Assembly: GCA_028829895.1 (NCBI GenBank)
Contig: CM054180.1
Coordinates: forward strand, 117,660,973-117,724,972
Direction of reading: 5' to 3'
Length of the DNA stretch: 64,000 bases
Source: Sinotaia quadrata
Taxonomy: Eukaryota > Mollusca > Gastropoda > Architaenioglossa > Viviparidae
A model generated the notes under the pieces. The model was not told the DNA's origin. It was given only the letters and a program-made list of their open reading frames with translations, and did not search any database. Position numbers and translations under genes: made by a program. Positions 1-11,237 of this stretch are shown one piece after another. Position 1 is the first letter of the stretch. Every line of letters begins with the position of its first letter.

Positions 1-820
1 ACCCATGATAGCATGTTCTTTAGGTCTTTTGTTTTATTTTTATTTTTTGCCGTCCTTAGGGGCAATAACACACTCTCATCCGCCCCTCGACCTGCTTTCT
101 TATTGACCTATATTGATGACGTGCAGGCAACATGTTCAGAAACTGATCTAGCTGTCAAATCTATTTTTCTATGACATGAAATAGTATTATTTTTTTTATT
201 TGCCTGGACATTGTTTTGTTAAAGCTTTCCTCTTAAAATAAAAATCTCATACACGTATTATACAAAATAATACAAATATTATGTAACTATGGCTGCTTTC
301 AGCTTAACCAGTGTTGTAAATATAACTTTTAGCATTTAGTTTATATTATTTAATATAAGATTCGATACATATTAATATTGAATTATACTATCTGTTTGCA
401 ATGTAAGTGTACTGTTAAGAGCTTGTGGCTTCTTTCTTGTTATAATATTGATAAAGGGTAATTGTTTATTTCACTGATCAGAGACATAATGCTTTTTAGA
501 AAAAGCTCGTGCTTTTTTGTTGGTATAACACTGATTAAATTTGAATATCTATGGTATTTAATAGGGAACCATTCATTCTTTTAGTTTACGTTTTATAAGT
601 AGAACAACTTCTTATCTTAGCCAAGGTTATATGCTTAGATAAATTTATATTATGTTATTTCATCAGTAAAACGTGTTTGTACATAAATATGTGTGAGTTA
701 TCACAGCTTGCTATGGCAGCTGATATCACAGAATCTCTCTGCCAACAATTACACTGCATCCAGTGATTAAAGATGCCTTACAGCTCACAGATATAAGAAA
801 AAAGAACCCTTAATGTGGAG
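1..820. other. AT-rich intergenic DNA, nothing recognised
   Basis: No long ORF, RNA gene or obvious repeat seen. The sequence is AT-rich with short homopolymers and runs into a TG microsatellite. Host exons too small to recognise by eye cannot be excluded. Confidence 0.45.

Positions 821-906
<86 letters not shown>
821..906. repeat. (AT)5(TG)38 microsatellite
   Basis: A short AT run passes directly into an uninterrupted TG/GT dinucleotide tract of about 76 bp. Confidence 0.97.
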
Positions 907-909
<3 letters not shown>

Positions 910-1346
910 ACAGCAGTTCCAACATGCACACGCACTGATCTGCCTCTGAACTGACCTTAGTCAATGACCTCTGGCCTAGATCTGGCTGAAGGCTTCAAGA
1001 CTACTAGATTACTATCCGGTGCTATTATGCTGGCTGCCGATTAATTCATCCTAGATTGAGATGTTAGTTGCTCCTGTTCAATATTCACATCTGGGAAGAC
1101 AACCTCTGCAAGACTACATCTGTTCTAGAATCCCTCTGTTATGTGACGTTTTGCATGTAACTGCCAACAGCGCTTGGAGAGTGTGGACTTTCTTTACTTG
1201 TTCCCGCCAATATGTTGGCTTATCTAAAAGCTAAAGTGTATCCGTAATACCTAAAGCAATTAGTTGTATATGTCAGTTCTTTTCAATAGCAAACATTCTT
1301 TTGTCTTTTGCATTTAACTTTGAATGAAGCCAGAAGAACTATGAGT

Positions 1347-1361
1347 GGGGGGGGGGGGGGG
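1347..1361. repeat. poly-G run
   Basis: Fifteen consecutive G; length in the assembly may be imprecise. Confidence 0.9.
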
Positions 1362-1440
1362 CGGAATCACCGTTAGAAGGAAAGTGGCATGAAAACAGTT
1401 GTAACAAATGTCAAATACAGGTAAGAATTAAAAAGATACT

Positions 1441-1596
<156 letters not shown>

Positions 1597-2285
1597 ATGG
1601 ACACTTTGAGCTGCTTGAGATAGAATTGGCTTATACACAGTCACACTTGCAAGCGGAAGAAAATGATGTTAACGTGAAGAGATTGTAAAGTTATAATGCA
1701 ATATGACAGCTGATCTAGTTCGATAAAAAGATTAATTACGTCAGCTCCGACTTCGGCAAATGGCATTACGTTTATGGTAATGCAGCTGTATTTGATGGTG
1801 TGCCTGAGACGTATTGACTGGCAATTATGTTTCTGCTAAAAGATACTTGGAAATTCTCTGGTATTGTTTACATAGACAACGAAGGCGGTTTGAGAGAGAG
1901 TCTGTGTGTTTGTGTGTGCGTGCGTGCGTGTGAGCTAGTGTGATCTGTAATTTATCATTAAAAAAGCGTATGCATTCGTGTATGTATTTACCCTTTCTAA
2001 AACTTGAAATGGTATTTTAAATAGATTTTGATTTTGATTCTTATTCTAGTCTCAAGGTTCATTATCTTTGTTTTAAAGACTTTTATTGTTGTAGTTTTAT
2101 TTTTATAATCAAAATATTCAGTGATGTGGAACCAATTTATATAAATTAGTGCACATGACTGCGTACTTCGTCTACTATCCAAAATGGCGTTGCTACTGAT
2201 CTTTACCAGTGGCGCAGAGAGAGGGTGGATGTGGATGGGTAGGGAAGATACATACATGCACAGGCAGGCGGACAGACGGACAAAT

Positions 2286-2287
<2 letters not shown>
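1597..2287. other. Intergenic, no gene recognised
   Basis: Mostly unique AT-rich DNA with a short degenerate GT/GC stretch near 1890-1935. No supportable gene. Confidence 0.45.

Positions 2288-2320
<33 letters not shown>
2288..2320. repeat. (CA)n microsatellite
   Basis: About 16 perfect CA units; creates a Cys-Val peptide in minus-strand frames. Confidence 0.95.
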
Positions 2321-2323
<3 letters not shown>

Positions 2324-2676
2324 AGAGAAAGAAATAAGTGAATGAAATGCCCCAAATCGCAGGATGCCAGAGATTGTGACGTCAGATGCCGTGAAAAACG
2401 CGGACATAAGGAGGCCGCTAGTGACGACATAATATTGTAGTTAATATTTGCTTGGATAATTTATTATATTTCGCCTTAACAATCCAGTAGCCAAGTTCGT
2501 CTCTCTTCGAGAGGCGCTTTGGTTAACATCAAATTTCATGAAACTCGAAAGTCCCTTCAACTAAGTACACAATGGACACGATGACGTAAGAGCTATGTTC
2601 ACGTGACATCAAATGCAGGAGGGAAGCGGGGGCGAGATCAAAAGAGGTGAAAGAAACACTAAAAGAGAAATTATTC

Positions 2677-2678
<2 letters not shown>

Positions 2679-2716
<38 letters not shown>
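2679..2716. repeat. (GA)n microsatellite
   Basis: Perfect GA tract of about 38 bp. A 15-base G run and a G-rich purine stretch follow at 2773-2881. Confidence 0.95.
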
Positions 2717-2718
<2 letters not shown>

Positions 2719-2772
2719 TTGGTAGCAACAGAAACAGAAACATACGCGTCACAGTGTCACCCGCAGCGTTCG

Positions 2773-2881
2773 GGGGGGGGGGGGGGTGAGGTGACTACCA
2801 AAGTTGGATCTATTTTTATATTTAGACGACATTTGGGTGGGGATAGGAGATTGAGGGGAGGTCGGGGAGGGGGGGGGAGGA
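2773..2881. repeat. G-rich stretch with poly-G run
   Basis: A homopolymer G run near 2773-2787 and a GGGGAGGTCGGGGAGGGG-type run near 2855-2880, separated by ordinary sequence. Potential G-quadruplex-forming DNA. Confidence 0.75.
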
Positions 2882-2971
2882 TGTGCGTGTGTGACAATTT
2901 CAGAAATGTAACACAGCTGTTATCGTGAAACAAAAAAATCTACGTCCTTTCTCTGCTGCATCTCCGACAAT

Positions 2972-2974
<3 letters not shown>

Positions 2975-3003
<29 letters not shown>
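2975..3003. repeat. (CA)n microsatellite
   Basis: About 14 perfect CA units. Confidence 0.95.
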
Positions 3004-3006
<3 letters not shown>

Positions 3007-3586
3007 GCAGTTAGTCAGTGCCGGAAGCGATTGTGCACACGCTACTTAGGCGTTCGCGTGCCTGTGCATTAAAGGGACGCCGGTTCCCAAGGAGAGCTTA
3101 CTTCCAAGTTTCCCCACTAATGCTAAATATAGGCATTGGAGCACATCGTAAACGTTGTGGCGATAGGGCAATAGTTAAGGATGGAGTCATGTACAGAATT
3201 ATATGCATTTTTTTAGGGTGGGTGTGAATGGTTGACACAGGTGTGGAGGTGGTTGACAGTTTTGGTGGGGAATGGGGTGTAATAACAAATACCTGGAATA
3301 GGAATACAAACAAAAGCATGGAGGGACTGGAATAATGCTTTGGACAACATATTTTGAAATATGTGAAATATGTATACGTGAAATAATGAATAGCTAGGTA
3401 CATTTCTTTCTAAAAATAAAGTCATTTTTATTTTATTCAGAATGAGTAAAAATTCGTGCAATCTAGTCGAGGGGTTAGGAAAGGTGTTTACTTTTTCTAT
3501 GGTGGTAAAGCGAGTTATCTATTCTTCAGGCCAGTGACGTAATGAGATACGGAAAACTTGTCGACACGCACGCAAAACAGAGCTAT
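3004..3586. other. Intergenic, no gene recognised
   Basis: Unique sequence, somewhat richer in GC before 3110. Short open frames on both strands resemble no known family. Confidence 0.4.
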
Positions 3587-3784
3587 GAGGAAAGGCAAAT
3601 TTGACAGCGCTGTGAGGAAATACAAATGTGACAGCGCTGTGAGGAAAGGCAAATTTGACAGCGCTGTGAGGAAAGGCAAATTTGACAGCGCTGTGAGAAA
3701 GTACGTGATGGTGGAGAGCGCTGTGAGAAAGTACGTGATGGTGGAGAGCGCTGTGAGAAAGTACGTGATGGTGGAGAGCGCTGT
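3587..3784. repeat. 27-bp then 30-bp minisatellite
   Basis: Four units of 27 bp (starting GAGGAAAGGCAAATTTGACA) are followed by three units of 30 bp (starting GAGAAAGTACGTGATGG). Every unit ends in the palindromic core AGCGCTGT. Both unit lengths are multiples of three, so ORFs run through the array on both strands; I do not treat these as genes. Confidence 0.95.
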
Positions 3785-3927
3785 GATGGTAACGCGGGCA
3801 ATATTCCGGGTGTGAGGAGTGGAGGACGCAATTAGCTACAAGGGTCAAGCCTCTTCAGAACCTGATAAAGAAAAGTTATGCAGAGAAAATGAAAATAGCA
3901 AAATATCCCAAAATGCCATAGTGGTGT

Positions 3928-3930
<3 letters not shown>

Positions 3931-3976
<46 letters not shown>
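3931..3976. repeat. (CT)23 microsatellite
   Basis: Perfect CT tract. Confidence 0.97.
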
Positions 3977-3980
<4 letters not shown>

Positions 3981-4127
3981 TGTAAATCTAGCTTTGTCTC
4001 TATCGGTAGATTATCACTCTCATTTGTCTCTCGGAGTGAGCGGATGCATGTAGCGATAGCCTCTAAGTACAAAGAGTTTAGTTTGAACCCAGCTTTGATC
4101 ATGTGCAATTGCTTTCATCCATTATCA

Positions 4128-4452
4128 CCAACTTCCTAGAATGTAATATGTATGGTCCTTATTGTCAGATTTGTTGAGCACTTCCTAGAATGTAAAATGT
4201 ATGGTCGTTATTGTAAGGTCAGATTTGTTGAACACTTCCTAGAATGTAAAATGTATGGTCGTTATTGTAAGGTCAGATTTGTTGAACACTTCCTAGAATG
4301 TAAAATGTATGGTCGTTATTGTAAGGTCAGATTTGTTGAACACTTCCTAGAATGTAATATGTATGGTCCTTATTGTAAGGGCAGATTTGTTGAACACTTC
4401 CTAGAATGTAATATGTATGGTCCTTATTGTAACGTCAGATTTGTTGAACACG
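4128..4452. repeat. 54-bp minisatellite, about six units
   Basis: Repeated unit containing CAGATTTGTTGAACACTTCC and GAATGTAAAATGTATGGTC, 54 bp long (for example unit starts at 4166 and 4220). Units differ by a few substitutions (AAAATG/AATATG, CGTT/CCTT). The period is a multiple of three, so an 18-residue peptide repeats in one frame; there is no other sign of a gene. Confidence 0.95.
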
Positions 4453-4497
4453 CTCGCCAGTAAACTCCACTCGTTAGTGGTGCATTATTCTCTCCCC

Positions 4498-4589
4498 GAC
4501 CACCCGTCTCTCTCTCTTCCCCTCTTTCTTTTTTTTCTTTCTTATTCTCTACTCCTCTCTCCTTTTCCTTCCCTCTCTTCTTTACTTCT

Positions 4590-4626
<37 letters not shown>

Positions 4627-4875
4627 TTTCTTTCTTCCCCCCACCCTCCTGCTGTGATTTATCTTTTTTCTTCTTCTCTCTCTCATCTCTCTAGCTACCT
4701 TTATCTTCTTCTCTTCTTCTTTATTTCTCTTCCACCCTTCTTCCAACTTTCTCTTCTTCTCTTTTTCTTTTCCTATCTTCTTCCATCTCACTCTTCTTCT
4801 CCTTTCTCGTCCTCTCTTTCTGTCTTCTTCTTTTCTTTCTTTCTTCCTTCCTTTCTCAACCCTTCTCAACCTCTC
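4498..4875. repeat. Polypyrimidine (C/T) low-complexity tract
   Basis: Nearly pure C+T on the plus strand with a perfect CT core around 4593-4622. The long ORFs on either strand (Ser/Leu/Phe-rich plus, Arg/Glu/Lys-rich minus) are products of composition. Confidence 0.95.
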
Positions 4876-5034
4876 TTTTGCTCGATTGCAATTCTCTTAT
4901 TGGGATATTTAATTACAAACAGATACCTGGCTGACTGCATATGTTTCATTGTTTCATTAGGTCTGTTCGTTCATCTCCACTTCTTAACAGACACTCAGTT
5001 TCTCCCTTGATTTCGCGGAGGATTGATCGTATCA

Positions 5035-5096
5035 CGTGTCATTCTTGAACTGCGAGACCATCATGACGTTCTTGAACTGCGAGACCATCGTGACAA
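5035..5096. repeat. 27-bp tandem duplication
   Basis: TTCTTGAACTGCGAGACCAT occurs twice in succession, followed by CATGACG and CGTGACA variants. Confidence 0.85.
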
Positions 5097-5149
5097 GCAA
5101 AGTAGAGAGAGAGATAATAGATACGTAATCAGAGTTGGAAAGCGAAGTT

Positions 5150-5375
5150 AATATAGACTTCATCTACACATCTCAATTAACTGCTGAAGTGACTTTAAAG
5201 TAGATTTCATCTCTACACACCTCAATTAGTTGTTGGGTGACTTCAATGTAGACTTCACCTTTACACCTCTTAATTAGATGTTGGGGTGACTTCAAAGTAG
5301 GCTTCACCTCTACACATCTCAATTAACTGTTGAAGTGACTAGAAAGTAGACTTCACCTCTATACGTCTCAATCAG
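5150..5375. repeat. Degenerate minisatellite, about 47-bp unit
   Basis: Four to five diverged copies of a unit with GTAGACTTCACCTCTACAC, then CTCAATTAACTG and GAAGTGACT. Spacing varies slightly because of small indels. Confidence 0.85.
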
Positions 5376-6064
5376 CTAAGTGCTAATTATAAAGTGAATA
5401 CAGAAATTCTGGAATATTTTGTGCGGAATTATAGTAGTTTATAGGAATACTAGAATAGAATACATGCTTTGTTCACAAGCAAATCAAAACCGATGTATTC
5501 CTCTGGTATAACCACTATTTGCATATTGTAACATTACAAGATGGATATGCTGACCAAAACCTCAACATGAAAAATATATTTGTCAACATACTGTAAAGTG
5601 TATTTATGTGCTTGATCTCAATAATCGTTCGTTAATATGTACAGATCAGACACGAAACTCACATAAGCACGTGCGCGCGCATGTATGCACACAAACACAA
5701 ACATACACACACACGTTTTAGTTCGAGAACAATTAAGACATTCGTTATTTTTAAACACCAAGACGAGATAAAATCTTTATCCTCTCCAGCAAAAGCTAAT
5801 TTTCAACCTGTGCGCCACAAAGCCGCCTCTGCATTTTTTGTAATACAGAATATGGTATCTCCAGGGTGGCTCAGATTTTCTTGTAGTATTAATCATTTTT
5901 GCCATTTATGTATAAAAAAATAGACGAACACTCATTTCTATTTGTCACTGGTTGTGATAATGAGTTTAATACAACAGCGACGAAAGATTAGTTTTTGAAA
6001 GTTATTCCTCTTTCCTTTTCGTTCAAATTTCGGGTATAATGTGTTGATTTTATCAGAGATATTT
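5376..6064. other. Intergenic, no gene recognised
   Basis: AT-rich unique DNA with a short CA/CG-rich stretch near 5670-5715. No supportable gene. Confidence 0.4.
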
Positions 6065-6145
6065 TTGGTTGGTTGGTTGGTTGGTCGGTTGGTTGGTTGG
6101 TTCGTTCGTTCGTTCGTTGGTTGATTGGTTGTTCGTTTGTTGTTG
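6065..6145. repeat. (GGTT)n/(CGTT)n tetranucleotide array
   Basis: GGTT units with interspersed CGTT variants, followed by a TTGTTGTTGCTGCTG stretch. Confidence 0.93.
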
Positions 6146-6261
6146 CTGCTGTTGTTTTAAAGAAAATAATTTTATGTAATACCTTTTTGATATGATCTGG
6201 AAATCTAATAAGAAAATAGACACGAAGCTAAATTTAGCTTTTTGCATTGGGTTCTACGTTC

Positions 6262-6263
<2 letters not shown>

Positions 6264-6320
<57 letters not shown>
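6264..6320. repeat. (GA)n microsatellite
   Basis: Perfect GA tract of about 56 bp. Confidence 0.96.
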
Positions 6321-7609
6321 CCCAACTGTTGACGGCCTACATTTCCCGACTAAGTTGGTTTCAACGAGCACGACCTCTTGAGCACAACGGTAAATGCAGT
6401 AGGGAAAGGTAGTTGTTTATTTTTCTTTTGCATCACCCAGACATGGATGAGGTCAGACCATTTTTTTCAAGAAGTTAGTGCACCGTAAGAAGTGTGCGTT
6501 CCTTAATGTACTTTAAGGCTGCATCTTTACTAATGGTAACACTGGTTGCTATTCTCGGGCATACCTGTCACTGGACAATGCACTTTAAGGCTGTGTGTAT
6601 CTTTACTGATGGGAATTCTCGGGCATACCTGTCACTGACCAGAGCATGAACATGACTAAATAATAGAAGCAGAATTAGTTGGGGTGGGGGAACAAATACT
6701 AATAGACTATCACTGGAATTGCGATTGACTTCAATTTCAAGGGGGAATAACCCTTACTCATACAATCGGACATTATCTTAAATCACTTCTGAACAATGAT
6801 TAGAGAAACAGGTACACCTAAATCAAATATTTTGAACGTTTCATTAAATTTGTGACATGCCCACAAATCCATTTGAAACTTTCAAAAAAAAAATTATGAA
6901 AAAGCAAGAACCGTGCTGTAAACTTTGCTCTGTAGTAAGACGACTATTTTCTGCCGTTAGGTGTATGATGCAGATCAACGGGTAACTAGTGCCTTTCCTA
7001 TTAGAAAAGTACAGCTCTACAGGAGTTAACTTTTCTTTAATGACAGGTCAGACATCATCTCTTGGATCAACGTTCAAACGCTCACTGGATCGCTGTCACT
7101 AGAGGGCGCCTAAAATCTGTTCACAGAGAGATGACAGTTGAAAAGTGAACACTGCCGCTCGGCCAAAAAGAGCATCTGACTTATCCAAGATCATTCGGTC
7201 ATCAAATGTTAAATAATTATCTTTATCAAGGACACCACTCCATGAATAATGAGGAGAGACAGTGATGTAAACTGATCCACACGTTGCTTCCTGTGAGTTT
7301 TCACTAGTGAGGATTCCCTTCGTTTTTTAATTGCATTGATTCATGTGCCTAAACGTTCTTGTACAAGCTCCATGGTTTAGAACCAGATGCCAACGTGTAG
7401 CCATTCCGAGATGACGCAGTCAATCACACTTCGTGAACAGAAAAGTGAGATGTGCCTGCCAAAGTGCATAGAGCTTGTATGGATTTTTGTGAAAGATCCT
7501 GACGAAATGGTTCGATCTTTCATTTTCCTTTTACATCGAAAGAAATTTCAAAGGAGCTGAAGTTGAGCTTGTGCATATGTACATATTCTATGTGACTTGA
7601 ATGGGCATT
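6321..7609. other. Mostly unique intergenic DNA
   Basis: Contains a short imperfect duplication near 6510-6640 (two copies of CTCGGGCATACCTGTCACTG) and a CTCF-like motif near 7100 listed separately. No coding region could be supported. Confidence 0.45.
7096..7110 (+). promoter_or_regulatory. CTCF-like motif
   Basis: TCACTAGAGGGCGCC matches the core shared by bilaterian CTCF sites (CACTAGAGGGCGC-type). This is a single motif match; occupancy is inferred, not shown. Confidence 0.4.
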
Positions 7610-7885
7610 GCGAACACTTATTTTCTTTTCTTTTTCTTTCTTTTGTTTTGTTTTCTTTGTTTTGTTGTGTTTTCTTTTGTTTTGCTTGTTTTCTTTTTTT
7701 CTTTTCATTCTTTTGTTTTCTTTTCTTTTCTTTTGCTTGCTTTCTTTCATTTGTTTTTTTTTCTTTGCTTTGTTTTGTTTTCTTTCTTTTGTTTTCTTTC
7801 TTTTGATTTGTTTCTATCGTTTTCTTTCGCTTGTTTTCTTTTCTTTTGTTTGTTTTGTTCTCTTTTCTTTCTTTTGATTTCTTTT
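7610..7885. repeat. T-rich TTTTC/TTTTG low-complexity array
   Basis: Irregular repeats of TTTTC and TTTTG (with TTTGCTTG variants). It yields Phe-rich open frames in all three plus frames, which argues for simple repeat rather than gene. Confidence 0.95.
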
Positions 7886-9039
7886 CTGAAATTACGACTG
7901 CATCATCTATTGCATTCCATCCTCATGAAACAATCTTATCATATTTGCTTTGTAAATAATAATACAGCGCTTGACATTAACTATAGGTTCTTTTGACGCC
8001 GGAACCAGTCACGATGCAAAACAAATGCTATTATGATTAGGTCAAGATGTCAGGAGAAAACAACTTTTCCCGCAAGTAGTGAAGCATCTGAACACTCAAA
8101 TGTCACTGATTTGTGGAACTTTACTTTGGGACACATTTCTTAGGACTATCGCAGAAAATTCACAAAAGTGAAATGTGAAAGGTAGTTGTTGAAACTCTGT
8201 GTTGTGGCCGTGCAGAAATGGCAGGTCGGGTGGCGGGATGCTTTCGTTCTAAGCTGCAATAGCTTTGCCTTGTCACAGAAACTATTTACAAATTGATATG
8301 GTAGACTGACTGAGGAGACTGTCAAGGTGACATGTGATTCCTGAGTGTTACTTTGTTCATTCATGAGAGGCATTAATGGAAATCAGAATGCCATTGATAG
8401 ATCTGTCTGTAAGTTTAACTCATGGGTGTGGACGTGCAATGGTATATGGTTGGGCTGTTCTGAGGACAAAAAGAGAAAGAAGAAAAGCTCCTAAGAGATT
8501 CTGAGAGTTCTGACAGTTATGATCCATTGAAGAAGTCAGAGTGAATTCCTGCTGTATACTTAATTCGCCACATGATATGTGACCCAATTCGGGGAAAAAT
8601 TGTGAAATGCAAAATAAGATCTAGCTAGACTACATGTTATAACTGAATGGATATAGGCAGGATCAAGACAAATGATTCACTGATTGGCTGACTGACTGAT
8701 CTGCTGTGCCGAGTAAACTCACATGAAACTTTGAAAACATTCCTCCTGATGTGCTTGATTGCGCCTATGAAATTCAGGATGATTCTCTATGGTGTGGTTG
8801 GAGAGCGTTTAGAAGATTCTGAAACAGTTGTGTAATGTGTCTCTAGAAGGAACATATGGGACCTCACCTAAATATGAAAGGCAGTGATATGTTGCAAGCC
8901 GCATGATTGTGAAACATGCCGGTGACAGCCACCATCTTTAAACAGATTATTTGCATTGATTTTAACTATTTCTCTAAAACTCCCTCTCATTTCCTTCATT
9001 ATATCCATAAACTTGATTATGTATTTATGTTAATTGACT
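7886..9039. other. Intergenic, no gene recognised
   Basis: Largely unique sequence leading into an interspersed repeat copy; part may be the diverged 5' side of that element, but I could not align it to the other copies. Confidence 0.4.
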
Positions 9040-9490
9040 GCTGAAGTCTATTCTAGGATAAACTGAATTAATCGTTCTAGCATTAATCGTTCATTGTTGT
9101 GAAGTGATGTAAATGCCAACACTCTTTGATTATATTCATGTTATATATTTGAATGTTGATTTAATGAATGTATTGACCTTCTTACACATTTTGATAACTT
9201 TGTTGGAAAGAAAATGGGTGGATGGGGAGGGGCTCCTAAATATAGATTAAAGATGAATTTGTCTTCTCCTTTGGTAATACGTTTTCCACTTATGGAAATA
9301 TTGTGTGAAGGTAGATGTTTGTCTTTAATGTTGTGGAAAAGAGAAAACGTTTACAGCGCCCGCATATCCGCCAAGTGTGAGAGACGAGCGGTGTCTTCTG
9401 GAGAATTATTAATAACATAAATTAAGATTCTCATCACTTGTACTTGGTTATTGGTTGGTAATTAATATTAATAATAATAATAATAACTAT
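9040..9490 (+). mobile_element. Interspersed repeat family, 3'-end copy (A)
   Basis: Shares a block with copies at 30.7-32.0 kb and 48.3-49.4 kb: GTGGGTGGATGG or close, TATAGATTAAAGATG, TCTTCTCCTTTGGTAA, GAGAAAACGTTTACA, TCTGGAGAATTATTAATAAC and AAATTAAGATTCTCATCAC, then a tail of about seven TAA/AAT units. A 3' simple-repeat tail with variable 5' ends suggests a retroposon (LINE 3' end or SINE). No ORF identifies the family. Orientation is taken from the tail. Confidence 0.75.
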
Positions 9491-10631
9491 TAACTTTGTG
9501 GCGTTAGCATCTCAAACACTTTTTTCAACTTGTGCGTGTTGACAAAACGTGGGTTCTGGCCGTGAAGAGATGGTCAACGGGTAAGGGAGATAATTGATTA
9601 TTTTTTCCTGTCTTGAGTCCCCCTTCCTGCCCTGATATGATCGAATGTTCTTTTGTTAGACACACTTTCATGATACTGTAGATTCTTGTTGTCTGAGTTG
9701 TTTCAGTCAATAGCATACTGCGATTTGAAAGACCAAATTGCACAGAGCATGTAAAGATTGTAGCGATGTCAGACTGACGTGTGTAAAATATAAAGAAAAA
9801 AGAAGGGGTACTGAGGATAGCAAGTGGAAACTGGCGGGCTTATGAAACGAGCGAACGTGCCGAGAGAAGAGAAAGACAACTCCCAACAAACCTTGCTTCA
9901 AAACGAACAGCGCACGTGAAAATAAAAAGGAAAGCTTGGCGAACATGCTGAACAAAGCATCCGTTGACACGCTTCAACTTACCAGTCACAATGCACGAGA
10001 CTTCCAAACAGTTGTTTTAGGAGCCTCTTTGCGAGGCAAATCAACCGGAAACGGAAATCATTGCCCATACAACCCAGCTATTGGGCGCAGCTTACAATCC
10101 TTTGACCTTTTGCCATTGTCCATCAAACCCGTCTAGGAGAGAGGGACTCTAATGGTTTTATTAGAACCCAAAGAGAGTCTTCTGAAACTGATTAGTGCTA
10201 GTCTGATTAAAACGTGTACACACGCGTGTTGGTTTCAGACTGTTAGTGAGTGAATCGGAGGTCTGTGTTGCCAGTGGCCCGTCTGTGCTTCTGACTCACT
10301 GGATCGTGTGGCATTCCCTGAAGACAACAATACATTCGCGTCACGTGGCATTTGCCACGCGCGAAATAAATTACCACCTCATGTTGTTGTGTGTGTTTTT
10401 TAAATCTTTCGCCTACCATCTCTGGCACACTAATTCTCTCGTGAGTTTACAGACGATGTTGTATTGTGGAGTTGCACTATTTTGTGTGTGTGTGTGTGTG
10501 TGTGTGGTTTTGTAATACTGTATTTAATTCCTCTCCAGATATTCTGTTAGGTTTTAAGCCAACACGCCATCTCCTCGAAGCCACAACAAAACATCAGAAT
10601 CAAGATAGTCAAAATATGAAAGTAAGGTGCT
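9491..10631. other. Intergenic, no gene recognised
   Basis: Mostly unique, moderate GC between 9830 and 10140, with a GT tract at 10482-10506. Short ORFs on both strands are not recognisable. Confidence 0.4.
10482..10506. repeat. (TG)n microsatellite
   Basis: About 12 perfect TG units. Confidence 0.93.
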
Positions 10632-10905
10632 TGTTCACTGTCACACTGCGCAAAGATATACACCAGGTTGACCACTGTCACAGTGTGGTAGACAAAGATA
10701 TACACCAATTTGAGTGCTGTTCTCACTGTGGTAGACAAAGATATACACCAATTTGAGTGCTGTTCTCACTGTGGTAGACAAAGATATACACCAGATTGAG
10801 CACTGTCACACTGTGTAGACAAAGATATACACCAGGTTGAGCACTGTCACACTGTGGTAGATAAATACATTCACCAGGCTGGTCACTGTTCACTGTGATA
10901 GAAAA
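10632..10905. repeat. 43-bp minisatellite
   Basis: Six or so copies of a unit containing GTAGACAAAGATATACACCA and GAGTGCTGTTCTCACTGTG or GAGCACTGTCACACTGTG. The central units are near identical; outer units diverge. Confidence 0.92.
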
Positions 10906-11181
10906 AATCCCAGGACAGCTTTCCCTCTATCATAAGGTGGCAGTTCATTTTCAATAGCTACACTGACATAAATATGACAAGTTGTACACTCTAACTGTGG
11001 TTCAGTCTTTGCGGTCTAAATGCCGCATTGACGTTAGTTGTTATTTTTTTTTGTCATGGTGAAGTGTTAAGGCATTTGTTTGAACTACTTTAAAATCTGA
11101 ATGTGACATTCCCTTTTTTACCGCCAGAAAATGGTACGTGGTTATGCCGAAATCCTCATTAATCAAAACCTTTCGGTACTG

Positions 11182-11237
11182 TTTAACATACCCACAAGAT
11201 TTCGGTACTTACAACTAAATCTTGTGGGTATGTTAAA
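11182..11237. repeat. Perfect 21-bp inverted repeat (hairpin)
   Basis: The arms at 11182-11202 and 11217-11237 are exact reverse complements over 21 bp (left arm starts TTTAACATACCCACAAGA), with a 14-base loop. TTTCGGTACT occurs just before the left arm (11171-11180) and again across the arm/loop boundary (11201-11210). Transcribed, it would fold into a perfect 21-bp stem. It could equally be a small palindromic scar or foldback. Confidence 0.85.

Noticed and set aside
4417..5010. 197-codon plus ORF and 95-codon Arg/Glu minus ORF
   Set aside because: Pure polypyrimidine composition effect on opposite strands.
7520..7996. Phe-rich or Lys-rich ORFs on both strands
   Set aside because: T-rich TTTTC/TTTTG low-complexity DNA.
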